58,206 nt of DNA from Peribacillus frigoritolerans. GTDB lineage: Bacteria > Bacillota > Bacilli > Bacillales > DSM-1321. Made by a program: the position numbers and the translations under genes. The notes below the pieces were generated by a model. It was not told where the DNA came from and did not search any database. It saw only the letters and a list, made by a program, of their open reading frames with translations. The stretch covers positions 1-58,206 of the forward strand of contig NZ_JAUUTW010000032.1 of NCBI RefSeq assembly GCF_030676415.1, written 5' to 3'. Positions 9,665 through 18,683 of this stretch are shown here, one piece after another (position 1 is the first letter of the stretch; the number at the start of each line of letters is the position of its first letter).

Positions 9665-10010
9665 TGCAATAGGGTCAAATACAGCGTTCGCAATGTCACA
9701 CTATTCATTGAAGGAATTTGTGACACCCTCCTACCGATAACTGGCTTGCCGAGACCCCGGAGACGCTTGCGGCGAGGAGGCTTGGCAGACAGTCGCACGT
9801 TTACTCGTGAATTTTGCTGTATTACTCGTGAGTTTGGGCTATTTACTCGTGAATTCGCGCCGTTTACTCGTGAGTTTGGGCTATTTACTCGTGAATTCAG
9901 CATATTTACTCGTGAATTCGTGCTGCACCCATGATTTCGGGAATATTTTTTAAGAAAAAACTGCAGGCAACCTCTCTTTTCTTCAGTGAGCCTACAGTCA
10001 AGCGATTCTT
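9665..10010. repeat. Interspersed hairpin repeat, copy C
   Basis: Shares with copy B the blocks TTGAAGGAATTTGTGACAC, ATAACTGGCT and GAGGAGGCTTGGCAGACAGTCG. It then carries a 21-bp tandem array (separate entry) and ends with ACTGCAGGC / GCCTACAGT, an imperfect hairpin at about 9959-10000. No coding signal. Confidence 0.75.
9800..9942. repeat. 21-bp tandem array, six units
   Basis: Units of the form TTTACTCGTGARTTYGSGCYR begin at 9800, 9821, 9842, 9863, 9884 and 9905, exactly 21 bp apart, with a degenerate seventh unit after 9926. Because 21 is divisible by three, both strands have open frames encoding heptads (FTREFGL on plus, NSRVNSP on minus), but neither has a credible ribosome binding site. 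Unit length equals two helical turns, which would suit a protein-binding array. Confidence 0.9.
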
Positions 10011-10117
10011 AAAGAAACGCGCCACGACTGTTGAAGTTCAATATTTTTTAGAATGCATTAATAAAAGGAAAGTGGAATATGATTAAAATGTCAATCTAAG
10101 GGAGGGAATGAGAATAA

Positions 10118-10525
10118 ATGAAAAAAATAAAAATTATATATTGGATTTTCACAGGGCTTTTGGTGGCACTAATGGTTTTGGGTTCTATTCCGGATATAAT
10201 GTCTGTTCCCGATGCAGTCGCCTTATTTAATCATTTAGGTTATCCTACCTACCTCCTACCCTTTATTGGAATTGCCAAATTATTAGGTGTCGTGGCAATA
10301 CTTATTCCAGGTTTTCCGAGAATTAAGGAATGGGCTTATGCCGGTTTTGTATTTGATTTGACGGGTGCTATGTATTCAAGCATATCAGTGGGCGACCCTG
10401 CCAGTGGATGGCTGCTTTTCATTATCGGATATATTTTGATAGCCGGCTCTTATATTTATCATCATAAAATATTAAACTCCGCTACATCGAGCACTTCGAG
10501 CAATAAGGATAGCTTAACAATATAA
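10118..10525 (+). CDS. DoxX-like family membrane protein
   Basis: 135 aa with four hydrophobic helices (YWIFTGLLVALMVLGSIPDI, YLLPFIGIAKLLGVVAILIP, FVFDLTGAMYSS and WLLFIIGYILIAG). The arrangement and the LGYPTYLLPFIGIAKLLG segment fit the DoxX-like family of small membrane proteins. No specific function is known for this subgroup. ATG after GGGAGGGAATGAG. Monocistronic; an insertion-sequence relic follows. Confidence 0.8.
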   Translation: MKKIKIIYWIFTGLLVALMVLGSIPDIMSVPDAVALFNHLGYPTYLLPFIGIAKLLGVVAILIPGFPRIKEWAYAGFVFDLTGAMYSSISVGDPASGWLLFIIGYILIAGSYIYHHKILNSATSSTSSNKDSLTI

Positions 10526-10554
10526 ATAAATTAGCAATGAAAAAACACCGATGA

Positions 10555-10690
10555 TGAACTGCACCCCAATTGTTAGACACATCCAACAATTGGAGGTGCA
10601 GTTTCTTTATGGCCAAATTTACAGCTACAAGCCGTACAGAGATATCTTGAAGGTACAGAGGGCAGAAAAGCATAGCTAAATCTATTGGTT
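10555..10690 (+). mobile_element. Truncated left end of an IS3-family insertion sequence
   Basis: TGAACTGCACCCCAATTGTT at 10555 looks like an IS3-type terminal repeat, partly repeated inverted 30 bp on (CAACAATTGGaGGTGCAGTT). An ATG at 10609 is followed, after frame changes, by KLQLQAVQRYLEGTEGRK and then SIAKSIG, the start of an IS3 OrfA (helix-turn-helix of the transposase). The rest of the element is gone, so this is a dead relic. Confidence 0.65.
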
Positions 10691-10748
10691 AAAAAGAGGA
10701 AGGAGTGATATATGCTTTCATCTTCGTTTTCCTTTCTAAATAGAAATT

Positions 10749-10790
10749 AAAAGAGTCCCAATAGGGTTTCCTTATTGGGACTCTTGTTTT
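10749..10790 (-). terminator. Terminator of the sortase operon
   Basis: AAGAGTCCCAATA / TATTGGGACTCTT stem just past the sortase stop, with T-rich sequence on both sides, so it may act in both directions. Confidence 0.88.
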
Positions 10791-10803
10791 AGAAATTAGA
10801 TGA

Positions 10804-11439
10804 TTAACTTACTGTTTTTGAAGTCAAATAAGCGACAAGTATATAGCGTTCAGGTGCTGATCCGATATAATCAAAGGGATAACAGGTACTGACGGTTAGC
10901 GTTGCCCGTGGCTTTGGTACGATGACGGTTCGATCATCCTCATCCACAATTCGAACTTTGCTGACTTTGTATGTGAACTCTCCTGCCGATGTTCTTACAA
11001 TCAACAAATCTCCTTCGCCAACTTGCCCGAGTTTACGGAATACCGTATCTCTATGACCGGAAAGAACGGAATTGTCATTTTCACCTGGTAGCACACTTCC
11101 TGCAAAGTGACCAACGCCTTTTTCCAATTCATCCTCGTTTGTGCCATGGAAAATAGGGAGTTTTGTTTTTAGTTTGGGTATATACAGTTCCCCAATTTCT
11201 TCACCCGTTTTAGGGCGGACAGGATATAGCTCTTTCTTTGTTGTTTTATTACTTGTTGGTTTATTACTTGGCGGTTTCTGTACTGTTTCATTTACTTGGC
11301 TACTTGGAGCATGAGTCTTATAAAGAAAGTAGCCTTTTGCAAACTTATACATATTGGATGTTGAAAACCAAACCCCAAATAAAATGATGGCAATTGTAAA
11401 AGAAAGCAGTAGCAACCGCCTTTTCTTTACTTGTTTCAT
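10804..11439 (-). CDS. srtD: Class D sortase
   Basis: 211-aa transpeptidase with an N-terminal membrane anchor (residues about 8-28), a Ser/Thr/Lys-rich stalk, and a sortase domain. The catalytic triad is visible: His129 in LSGHRDT, Cys186 in TLTVSTCYPF and Arg198 in APERYILVA. Class D enzymes of Bacillus (B. subtilis YhcS type) join proteins with LPxTA signals to peptidoglycan. The gene lies one base after a gene whose product ends with LPNTA, so enzyme and substrate form an operon. Confidence 0.93.
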   Translation of the reverse strand: MKQVKKRRLLLLSFTIAIILFGVWFSTSNMYKFAKGYFLYKTHAPSSQVNETVQKPPSNKPTSNKTTKKELYPVRPKTGEEIGELYIPKLKTKLPIFHGTNEDELEKGVGHFAGSVLPGENDNSVLSGHRDTVFRKLGQVGEGDLLIVRTSAGEFTYKVSKVRIVDEDDRTVIVPKPRATLTVSTCYPFDYIGSAPERYILVAYLTSKTVS

Positions 11440-11440
11440 A

Positions 11441-12850
11441 TTAAGCTTTCCTTATTTTTCGATACATCAAGCTTCCGAACAAGACAATGAATAGTCCTAA
11501 AAGGGCACTAGGCAAATAATCGGAAGCGGTATTTGGCAGTTTTGCCCCTTTTACGGTTTGATGTTCCGATTCAGGTTGAGTACTGATCTTTTGTTTTACT
11601 GGTTTAGCAACTGGTGCCTTTTCAATGGTCTTTTTAACCTCTTTAGCAGATTCCTTTATTTGTCCGCCTGCATTAGTAAGAGTGTCAGAATCGACCATAT
11701 CACCTGTTATTAAAAGATCAGCCAAGAACTTCCCGTCAGTAGTATATATCGCTATTTTCAGGTTAGCCCCCTTCAATTCTTCCAATTTCATTAAATCCAA
11801 AAGGGATACAGGTGATTCCGAGCCACTTTTCACTAGGGAATACGATACATTAAGCTTAAAGATGGAAAGTAATTCTTCATAGATTGATGCCATTTCAGCT
11901 ATCTGTTCAGCTGTAAGCTCAGTCGCTACATCAAATTCCTCGAAAGCCATCATGCGGTTTCCCAATTCTTCAAGTTGCTTGACTGTTTCCGGATTGGAAA
12001 GATGGTCTTCCAAAGACATCAAGTGGTCTTCAAGCCGCTGTAATTCCTCTTCCGTTAAACCGAGTTCTTCCTCGAAAATAGGAAGAAGATCTTCGGCAAC
12101 TTCACCATCCATCCCCCCACCAGTATGGGTCCAAACAGTTTCTTCAAGATTATCTATGTATATATAATCGTTAATATCTTCACCATTTTCTTCCAGCATT
12201 TGAAGCAAGGCTTGTTTATCCAATCCATAATTCTCATTGAAATAATCTAAGTTGCTTAGATCTGCCTTAATGACGTCACCTAAGAATTCGCTAAGCTCTT
12301 CGACAGATTCAAATTCTTCCGTGCTAAGATCATACAGTTCCAATGACGCTTCGATATCTTCTTTTGTTACTTCGAAGCCTCTTTCCTTGCTAACATTGGC
12401 TAAATAATTGACCAATTCTTTGTCAAAGTTTGGATCGCGTTCAAAATCGCCCTCTTCTGCATAGAAATAAACAGCTTCATCGAGGTCCCAGATAAAGATA
12501 TAATCGTCTAGTTCTTCGCCATTTTCGTGTAATAGATTAATTAGGCTCTCATTGGTTAGATTATAATCTTCATAGATAGCATCTAAATTACTTAAATCTG
12601 CCTTAATGACTTCGCCTAAGGCTTCTTTAAGATCACCAATAGATTCAAAGTTTTTAATACTTTCATCGTAGTAAGAAAGAGATGTTTCAATATCATCCCT
12701 CGTCACTTCAAAACCCCTGACAAGGCTTACCTCTTTTAAATACTTTGTAAGTTCTTGCTCAAAATTTTTGCTTGGTGCTGCCGATGCTAATTGCGGAAAT
12801 AAGCTAATTAACAACGTAAATGAAACTAAAATGGTCCACAGTTTTTTCAT
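11441..12850 (-). CDS. Processed acidic surface protein with LPNTA sorting signal
   Basis: 469 aa. Signal peptide at residues 1-24 (cleavage near ASA-APS), then two tandem copies of an acidic domain of about 105 residues (each with RGFEVT, a run to VIKADLSNLD, and NGEEL/I near the end), then a Glu-rich helical region and a linker. The C-terminus has LPNTA at 438-442, a hydrophobic segment and the basic tail YRKIRKA. It matches the known processed acidic surface protein family whose LPxTA signal is handled by class D sortase. Role on the wall is unknown. ATG after AGGAGAAAAGT. Confidence 0.9.
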   Translation of the reverse strand: MKKLWTILVSFTLLISLFPQLASAAPSKNFEQELTKYLKEVSLVRGFEVTRDDIETSLSYYDESIKNFESIGDLKEALGEVIKADLSNLDAIYEDYNLTNESLINLLHENGEELDDYIFIWDLDEAVYFYAEEGDFERDPNFDKELVNYLANVSKERGFEVTKEDIEASLELYDLSTEEFESVEELSEFLGDVIKADLSNLDYFNENYGLDKQALLQMLEENGEDINDYIYIDNLEETVWTHTGGGMDGEVAEDLLPIFEEELGLTEEELQRLEDHLMSLEDHLSNPETVKQLEELGNRMMAFEEFDVATELTAEQIAEMASIYEELLSIFKLNVSYSLVKSGSESPVSLLDLMKLEELKGANLKIAIYTTDGKFLADLLITGDMVDSDTLTNAGGQIKESAKEVKKTIEKAPVAKPVKQKISTQPESEHQTVKGAKLPNTASDYLPSALLGLFIVLFGSLMYRKIRKA

Positions 12851-13155
12851 ACTTTTCTCCTATTCATAACGTTTCATATGTTTCTAGAAAATTATAATGT
12901 AATAACAATAATTTAACAATGAGGTTATTTTTTCCAATAGGGCGAAATGGCTATTTTACTTACTTTGCTAACAAACTTTTTAACCGCATATACTCATCTG
13001 TTTACGGTAATAAAGACGTATTTCTTCCTATTAATATTTCGATTACAAAATGAAGGGATTAAAACACCCGCACGCTACATGTTCATAATATAAGTCTGTG
13101 ATGTCTTTTGTAAATATTGTACCTTCACCCTAATGGCTACATTCATTCTAAATAT

Positions 13156-13196
13156 AAAAAAACGCAAATCCTTACGCTTCAAAGGTTTGCGTTTTG
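13156..13196. terminator. Bidirectional terminator hairpin
   Basis: AAAACGCAAATCCTT / AAGGTTTGCGTTTT stem with A and T runs on both flanks. No gene ends here now; it may have belonged to the lost gene nearby. Confidence 0.65.
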
Positions 13197-13292
13197 ATTA
13201 ATTTCATTCATCCAGATAGCGTTAATCTATTGAAATGTTTAATTCTCTTATATATGATTTTAAGTATCTTAGGGGTAATCAGAGCATTGTAA

Positions 13293-13391
13293 GACATAAT
13301 TGGTGAAGAAGCACCGACAGCTAAAGGAAGACCTAGAAAGATATATCGAGTTAATAGTGAATTGGAGACTAAAACGGAATGGACCGATTAA
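13293..13391 (+). pseudogene. C-terminal fragment of a transcription regulator
   Basis: After a stop codon the frame reads DIIGEEAPTAKGRPRKIYRV and continues to a stop at 13389. The GRPRKIYRVN element resembles the C-terminal wing of small winged-helix regulators. No start and no upstream domain remain. A small terminator follows at 13451. Confidence 0.35.
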
Positions 13392-13450
13392 AAGTGGAGG
13401 GCACTAAATCCTAAGCGTGGAATTCTCTTTCTCACCTTTCAAATTAGATT

Positions 13451-13473
13451 AGGAGCAGAATGCTCCTTTTTTT
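13451..13473 (+). terminator. Small terminator after the regulator fragment
   Basis: GGAGCA-gaa-TGCTCC followed by seven T. Confidence 0.65.
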
Positions 13474-13558
13474 GTTCAAAGGGTAATTCGGAAGGTTTTG
13501 TGTGTTGTATTTTTTACAGCTTTTTTTACGAAATCTTGGAGAAAAACCTAACATTAAC

Positions 13559-13690
13559 AAAACGCCATTTAAGGCGTTTCAGACGTAGACAAACTCGATA
13601 AAATCGAATTTGTCTACAGTTTTTTAACGGTTTGTACAATTTGAACGTAGCCCCTCCAAGTGTCAGATGGTGTCCTTCACTTCTATGAAA
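13559..13690. repeat. Interspersed hairpin repeat, copy D
   Basis: Contains AAACGCC/GGCGTTT (13559-13579) and GTAGACAAACTCGAT / ATCGAATTTGTCTAC (13585-13617), nearly the same hairpin as in copy A. It is followed by TTGTACAATTTGAACGT, the inverse of the block found in copy A. Confidence 0.7.
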
Positions 13691-13960
13691 TTTCTTTTGG
13701 AAAGTAATCCTTCAGATTAACATCTATGGTGCCCTACTGGGTTTGGTATGTAAAAACAACTTAGTTGCAACACTTAATCTAAATTCGATTTTCTTTTTAA
13801 GTTGATTTTATTATCCATTGTTAATTGGAATTGCATTACTGTCCTTTGTTTAGGATATTGAAAATAAAGTCATGTTCGCAACATTTGTCCAAAACAAGAA
13901 AAAGAGCAATGTTGTTTCTTTACAGACTCATGGATAATCACTAGACCTATTGGCTGTTTC

Positions 13961-14677
13961 TTATTTACGCGTATGCTTACTACCATAATAGACTAACTGT
14001 TTTCCTTCCTGTTCTTCCATTTTAAATCCACGCCAACCTTTTGCGATAATTTCTTGCTGGGATGCTGTATCGTTCATCTCAATGATCTGGATTTCCTGCC
14101 AAGGAGATGCGTCCGCTACAGACAAGTCCTTGACAAATATATAACGCAATTGCCCGCCGTATTTCTCTTTTAATGCCGCAATTTCCATTCCTTGGGCAAA
14201 CTTATCCTTTAAACTTGGGACGTTAAAAGGCGCAACTGTACAGCATACATATCGGTAAGGCGACTCCTGCTTGTTCAACTCCTTCATGATCAACGTTGCA
14301 AGTTTCTGTTGCAGTTTGTTTCCCCTGTATGCAGGCAGTACGTTTGAAATTTCCTGATAAATAACTTCCGACAGCTCGTTTTCTATCAATCCGAAATCTC
14401 TCCCTAGATGTTCCTCATCAATAGGAGGAGCCAGCAACGCCCGGAAAGCAATGAGTTCCTCACAAACGAATGCTCCAATCATGAGCCCATTTCCTTCTAG
14501 AATATATTGAAACTCTTCCTTAGTAAGCGGTTGAAGTACACCTTTATCGGTCAAATGGTGAACGACCTGTTCTTGAACTTGCAAAATATCGGTTAAATCC
14601 TCCGACACTAACTTTCTGACCTCATAACGTTTATGATTTTTATCCTTTTTGATGGTCCCCTCATAAATCAATTCCAA
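13961..14677 (-). CDS. GNAT-family N-acetyltransferase
   Basis: 238 aa. A GNAT fold is suggested by LQVQEQVVHHL near the N-terminus, GLMIGAFVCEELIAFRALLAP (beta strands 2-4) and LPAYRGNKLQQKLATLIMKEL, where YRGNKLQQ is a relaxed form of the acetyl-CoA loop. Substrate unknown. It starts 14 bp after the enolase-superfamily epimerase and is co-transcribed with it; an acetylated amino acid or dipeptide is a reasonable but unproven substrate. Confidence 0.8.
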   Translation of the reverse strand: MELIYEGTIKKDKNHKRYEVRKLVSEDLTDILQVQEQVVHHLTDKGVLQPLTKEEFQYILEGNGLMIGAFVCEELIAFRALLAPPIDEEHLGRDFGLIENELSEVIYQEISNVLPAYRGNKLQQKLATLIMKELNKQESPYRYVCCTVAPFNVPSLKDKFAQGMEIAALKEKYGGQLRYIFVKDLSVADASPWQEIQIIEMNDTASQQEIIAKGWRGFKMEEQEGKQLVYYGSKHTRK

Positions 14678-14691
14678 AGTTGCTCCCCCTT

Positions 14692-15801
14692 TTATTGGAT
14701 GACATCCTGAAAAACTGTTAAATCAGCTAACGTTTCTTCATTTATCGCTACACCTAATCCTGGTTTTTCGGTCAATCTAATATATGGTACATCATAAGAA
14801 AGATCCCCTACATCCCTGGAGAATTTCAATGGACCAGTGAGTTCTACGCTTGTGATCACTTTTTTGGAAAATGCGACTTGGAAGCCTGCTGCAGAACCAA
14901 TAGATGATTCTACCATTGAGCCAATCTGACATTCTAACCCAGCAAGCTCTGCTTGGTGTGCTAGCTTTATTGCCGGATATATACCACCGCATTTCATCAG
15001 TTTAATATTCACTTTATCGGCTGCTCGTTTCTGGATAATTTCACGCATTTCCCGTGTGCCCTTTAATCCCTCATCAATCATCAGCGGAATCGTAGACTTC
15101 GATTTAATTTCAACCATCCCATCGATGTCATCGGCAGCAATCGGTTGTTCAAGCCAATCAAGCTGGCATTCACGCAATTGATCAATCGCTACAAGAGTTA
15201 CCGCACTGTTCCGCCATCCTTGATTAACATCTGCACGTATCGCGATATTATCACCTACACGGGCACGGACAGCTTGAATGCGTTCCACATCCTCACTGAC
15301 ATTGGTACCAACCTTCATTTTAAATGACTGATAGCCCTTCTCGACCATAGCTGCCGCTTCTTCCGCCATTTTTTCAGGAGCGGCTATACTTAAGACATGG
15401 GTAATTGGGAACTCATCATGATAACGTCCCCCGATTAACTGGTAGACTGGCTGCCCCAGCTTCTTACCCATGATATCAAAGCAAGCAATGTCAATGGCCG
15501 CCTTAGCTGTAGGGGCTCCATAAATCGCTTTGTCCATCAAATCATGAAGACTTTCGATTTCAAATGGATTCTTGCCTAACAGTATGGGTCCCAACGTATT
15601 TTTCAACACCTGGTAGGTCCCTTCCAAGGTCTCACCTGTCACATGTTCGTCTGCCACACCTTCCCCGTACCCAATAAACCCTTCATCCGTCTCTATTTTG
15701 ACAAGGATTGATGGCATAAATTCGTAAGTATGGTAACTAACCACAAATGGCTCTTTAAGAGGCAGATGGATTGCATAAAGATGGATCGCTGTAATTTTCA
15801 T
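14692..15801 (-). CDS. Mandelate racemase/muconate lactonizing family enzyme, likely dipeptide epimerase
   Basis: 369-aa enolase-superfamily enzyme. The capping domain lies at residues 1-125, then a TIM barrel with acid/base Lys161 and Lys163 (KMK), metal ligands Asp191, Glu218 and Asp243 (DVNQ, WLEQP, MIDEG) and Lys267 (NIKLMKCGG). The KxK plus second Lys set is typical of Ala-Glu/dipeptide epimerases and o-succinylbenzoate synthases; context favours an amino-acid-derived substrate. ATG at 15801. It is divergent from the regulator, 104 bp away, and forms an operon with the acetyltransferase. Confidence 0.88.
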   Translation of the reverse strand: MKITAIHLYAIHLPLKEPFVVSYHTYEFMPSILVKIETDEGFIGYGEGVADEHVTGETLEGTYQVLKNTLGPILLGKNPFEIESLHDLMDKAIYGAPTAKAAIDIACFDIMGKKLGQPVYQLIGGRYHDEFPITHVLSIAAPEKMAEEAAAMVEKGYQSFKMKVGTNVSEDVERIQAVRARVGDNIAIRADVNQGWRNSAVTLVAIDQLRECQLDWLEQPIAADDIDGMVEIKSKSTIPLMIDEGLKGTREMREIIQKRAADKVNIKLMKCGGIYPAIKLAHQAELAGLECQIGSMVESSIGSAAGFQVAFSKKVITSVELTGPLKFSRDVGDLSYDVPYIRLTEKPGLGVAINEETLADLTVFQDVIQ

Positions 15802-15905
15802 TTTAAAACTCCCTTTCGATTCACAAGATTGTACGAGTTTGATATAGTTGTCGTTAATAAACCGTTATTTAAGAATACATTAGCTGTTTCACTTGGAGGT
15901 TAACA

Positions 15906-17165
15906 ATGAATACAAGAATTGCAGTCATTGGTTCCACTGAATTTATCGAAAGAATTGAATCCATCACATCCGAGATTGCTGAAATTGATTTCGACGCCTA
16001 TGTATATCAGAAACCTACCGAGGCCGGCATGCTTATAAAGACACTTAAGCCGTGTGATGCTGTGTTGTTCTCAGGAGCGTTGCCGTACTACTTTTCAAAA
16101 AAATATCATGAGCACCTTCCGATTCCTGCTTTTTATTTAGCACAAGATGAAATGTCGGTCGCTTCTTCCTTACTATCCGTGCTTTATCATAAAAAAATCT
16201 CTCCTCATCGAATTTCCGTCGATGTTAGCAACGCCTCGATCGTAACGAACGTATTAACTGACCTCGAAATCGAGACGGATTCAAGCTATATAATAGATTA
16301 CCAGGAGATGCTGAATGACTCATTTGATAGTTCACGGATCACTTCTTACCATCATGAACTTTGGAAGGATGGTTTCATTGATCTTGCACTAACAAGCATA
16401 CATTCTGTATTTGATCAACTGCAACTTATTGGAGTACCTGCCATGCGCATGGTTGATCCCCGAAGCTCAATCTTAAAAGCACTGCAGGATATTAAAGCCC
16501 ATACAGATCTATTTAAAAGCAGATCTTCACAGATTGCCGTTTGCTATGTCATATCGGAAGAAGCGAACGCTCATGAACTGGTAGATGATTTGGCACATGA
16601 AATACAAGCCTCCGTCCAGCTTCTAGAAGACTGCCATTTCATCCTGTACAGCACTCGTGGTGATATCGAATCGTTGATAAAGAAAAACGGCCTGAATCAT
16701 TTTTTTGCCAAATTCAAGAAGAAGAGTAAGATTGGTTTCGGATATGGTTCAACCATTATGGATGCAGATCGACATGCAAAGATCGCCCTCGGTTTTGCTG
16801 AAAAACATAATGAGTACAAATGCGGATACATTCTCACGGAAGACAAAGAGTTGCTTGGACCGTTTCCACAGCAAACCAAACAGCAACGTTTGAAAAACGA
16901 TCATCCCGAACTTCTTCAGGTTGCCAAACAGACAAAATTGAGCCCTGCAAACATATCTAAAATCATCCAGTTCAGTCATTCCCGCCAATCCGTCCAATTC
17001 ACAGCTGCTGAACTAGAGGATTATTTACAGGTGACCCGTCGTACCACAGAAAGAATTTTAAAAAAGCTATCCGATCATGGGCATGTTATCATCGTCGGCG
17101 AAGAAATGACCTATTCGAAGGGACGCCCCAGAGCCGTTTATGAACTTAATTTGCCAGTATACTAG
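15906..17165 (+). CDS. Multi-domain transcription regulator with C-terminal winged helix
   Basis: 419 aa. The N-terminal 130 residues resemble a PrpR-type receptor fold (RIAVIGSTEFIERI, CDAVLFSGALPYYF). The middle (residues about 215-330) includes KIGFGYGSTIMDADRHAKIA, like a degenerate GGDEF or cyclase-type domain. The C-terminal 70 residues form a winged helix (LQVTRRTTERILKKLSDHGH and SKGRPRAVYEL). The product is probably an activator or repressor of the divergent epimerase/acetyltransferase genes and perhaps nhaC. ATG after TTGGAGGTTAAC. Confidence 0.75.
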   Translation: MNTRIAVIGSTEFIERIESITSEIAEIDFDAYVYQKPTEAGMLIKTLKPCDAVLFSGALPYYFSKKYHEHLPIPAFYLAQDEMSVASSLLSVLYHKKISPHRISVDVSNASIVTNVLTDLEIETDSSYIIDYQEMLNDSFDSSRITSYHHELWKDGFIDLALTSIHSVFDQLQLIGVPAMRMVDPRSSILKALQDIKAHTDLFKSRSSQIAVCYVISEEANAHELVDDLAHEIQASVQLLEDCHFILYSTRGDIESLIKKNGLNHFFAKFKKKSKIGFGYGSTIMDADRHAKIALGFAEKHNEYKCGYILTEDKELLGPFPQQTKQQRLKNDHPELLQVAKQTKLSPANISKIIQFSHSRQSVQFTAAELEDYLQVTRRTTERILKKLSDHGHVIIVGEEMTYSKGRPRAVYELNLPVY

Positions 17166-17177
17166 ATTTAAAGTAAA

Positions 17178-17206
17178 GAAAGGTTCTCTTGGAAGGAACC
17201 TTTCTT
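17178..17206 (+). terminator. Terminator of the regulator gene
   Basis: GAAAGGTTC / GAACCTTTC stem 12 bp after the stop codon. Confidence 0.8.
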
Positions 17207-17264
17207 CGCTAGGGGTCTTTTGCTTTATTGCAGGTCATATTTAAAATTTGGCAAGTTTTTTATT

Positions 17265-18683
17265 TTATATAGGTAAAGTTGCTTCATCTTTCTTGATATT
17301 CTCAATTTCAGCTTCTGTCAATTTCGTAATGGTAAAGCCAGTCATCGCATAAATGATAGAAATAACTGGGATGATAAAATTCAGAATCGCATATGGTGCA
17401 TAATCGAATGCATGCACACCAAGTGTTGCCAGAATAAACACTCCGCAAGTATTCCAAGGAACAAATACTGAAGTCAGTGTTCCGCCATCCTCAAGTGCAC
17501 GGGATAGGTTCTTCGAGTGAAGTCCTTTATCACGATAAGCTTTTACATACATACGTGAAGGAATGACGATGGAAATATATTGTTCTGAGCATGTAACATT
17601 CGTCGCAAAGCATGATAAAACTGTTGACGCAACGACGCTTCTTGATGTTTTTGCAAATTTTAATATTTGCTTTACTATCGCTTGAAGCATGCCTGTGTTT
17701 TCAAGGATTCCACCAAATGTCATCGCAACAATCGTCATGGACACGGTGTACATCATTGAATCCAATCCACCGCCGTTAAACAGCTTGTCGACCATTTTAT
17801 TGCCCGTATCAATCACGAAGCCACTTTGCAATGCTGCTATTGCATCAGCCATGTTGCCTCCTTGAATGAAAATTTGTGATAAGAAGCCGAGCAACACCCC
17901 TATAATCAACGCTGGAATGGCTGGAACCTTTTTAGCAACTAGAATAATGACGATTAACGGTATGATTAATAGGAACGGAGAAATGACAAAGCTATCCTGT
18001 AAAACACGCATCGTTTGTTCAATATTCTCAGCATTCATATCTCCTTTACCAAAATCCTTTCCAAGAATGGCGTATATAACCAAGGCAATGATAAAGCCTG
18101 GAATCGTCGTGTAAAGCATATGGCGAATATGCACGAATAAATCTGTCCCTGTCAGTCCGGATGCAAGATTGGTCGTGTCTGAAAGCGGTGACATTTTGTC
18201 ACCAAAATATGAGCCTGAAATAATGGCCCCCGCAATCATTGGCGCTGGTATTCCCATACTTAGACCAATCCCCATTCCAGCAACACCGATTGTCCCCATA
18301 GTTGACCAAGAACTGCCGATTGCCAATGATACCACTGCACAAATAACGGAGATGCTAACAAGAAAAAATGAAGGAGTGAGGATTTTAAGACCATAATATA
18401 TCATGGTGGCAACAATTCCTCCGCCCATCCAAGCCCCGATTGTCATCCCTACCAGAATAATGATGACGACTGCTGGCAGAGCGAGACGTATTCCCTTGTA
18501 CATAGACTCTTCAATTTCATTCCACTTATATCCAGAACGCCAAGCAACAATAGCAGCAGCTGATGTTCCTACAATAAGTGGAATATGCGGACCCTGTTCC
18601 AGCCAGACAACCGTAATTGCCATCATTACAATCATGACGATGAGCGGTATCATTGCAACACCGAATGACATTTCTTTTTTCAT
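17265..18683 (-). CDS. nhaC: Na+/H+ antiporter NhaC
   Basis: 472-aa membrane protein with about 12 segments. Family hallmarks: GSSWSTMGTIGVAGMGIG, SGSYFGDKMSPLSDTTNLAS, and the C-terminal LEDGGTLTSVFVPWNTCGVF. It exchanges sodium (or malate/lactate-type substrates in some relatives) for protons. It stands convergent to the regulator. In similar Bacillus loci NhaC-like proteins sit with enolase-superfamily enzymes, so a role as an organic-acid or amino-acid-derived substrate antiporter is possible. Confidence 0.93.
   Translation of the reverse strand: MKKEMSFGVAMIPLIVMIVMMAITVVWLEQGPHIPLIVGTSAAAIVAWRSGYKWNEIEESMYKGIRLALPAVVIIILVGMTIGAWMGGGIVATMIYYGLKILTPSFFLVSISVICAVVSLAIGSSWSTMGTIGVAGMGIGLSMGIPAPMIAGAIISGSYFGDKMSPLSDTTNLASGLTGTDLFVHIRHMLYTTIPGFIIALVIYAILGKDFGKGDMNAENIEQTMRVLQDSFVISPFLLIIPLIVIILVAKKVPAIPALIIGVLLGFLSQIFIQGGNMADAIAALQSGFVIDTGNKMVDKLFNGGGLDSMMYTVSMTIVAMTFGGILENTGMLQAIVKQILKFAKTSRSVVASTVLSCFATNVTCSEQYISIVIPSRMYVKAYRDKGLHSKNLSRALEDGGTLTSVFVPWNTCGVFILATLGVHAFDYAPYAILNFIIPVISIIYAMTGFTITKLTEAEIENIKKDEATLPI

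Larger units (their letters stand above)
12851..13960. other. 1.1-kb region without an intact gene
   Basis: Holds the likely promoter of the sortase operon, a strong bidirectional hairpin (13156-13196), the tail of a broken regulator gene (13293-13391), a small terminator, and repeat copy D. No intact reading frame with a ribosome binding site was found. Confidence 0.7.

Noticed and set aside
9746..9934. Open frames on both strands across the 21-bp array encoding heptad repeats
   Set aside because: They follow automatically from a 21-bp period without stops. No ribosome binding site, and the upstream parts are GC-rich repeat sequence.
9800..9942. CRISPR-like array
   Set aside because: Units are contiguous with no unique spacers, 21 bp long, and there are no cas genes nearby. 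The same holds for the 20-bp array at 57104.
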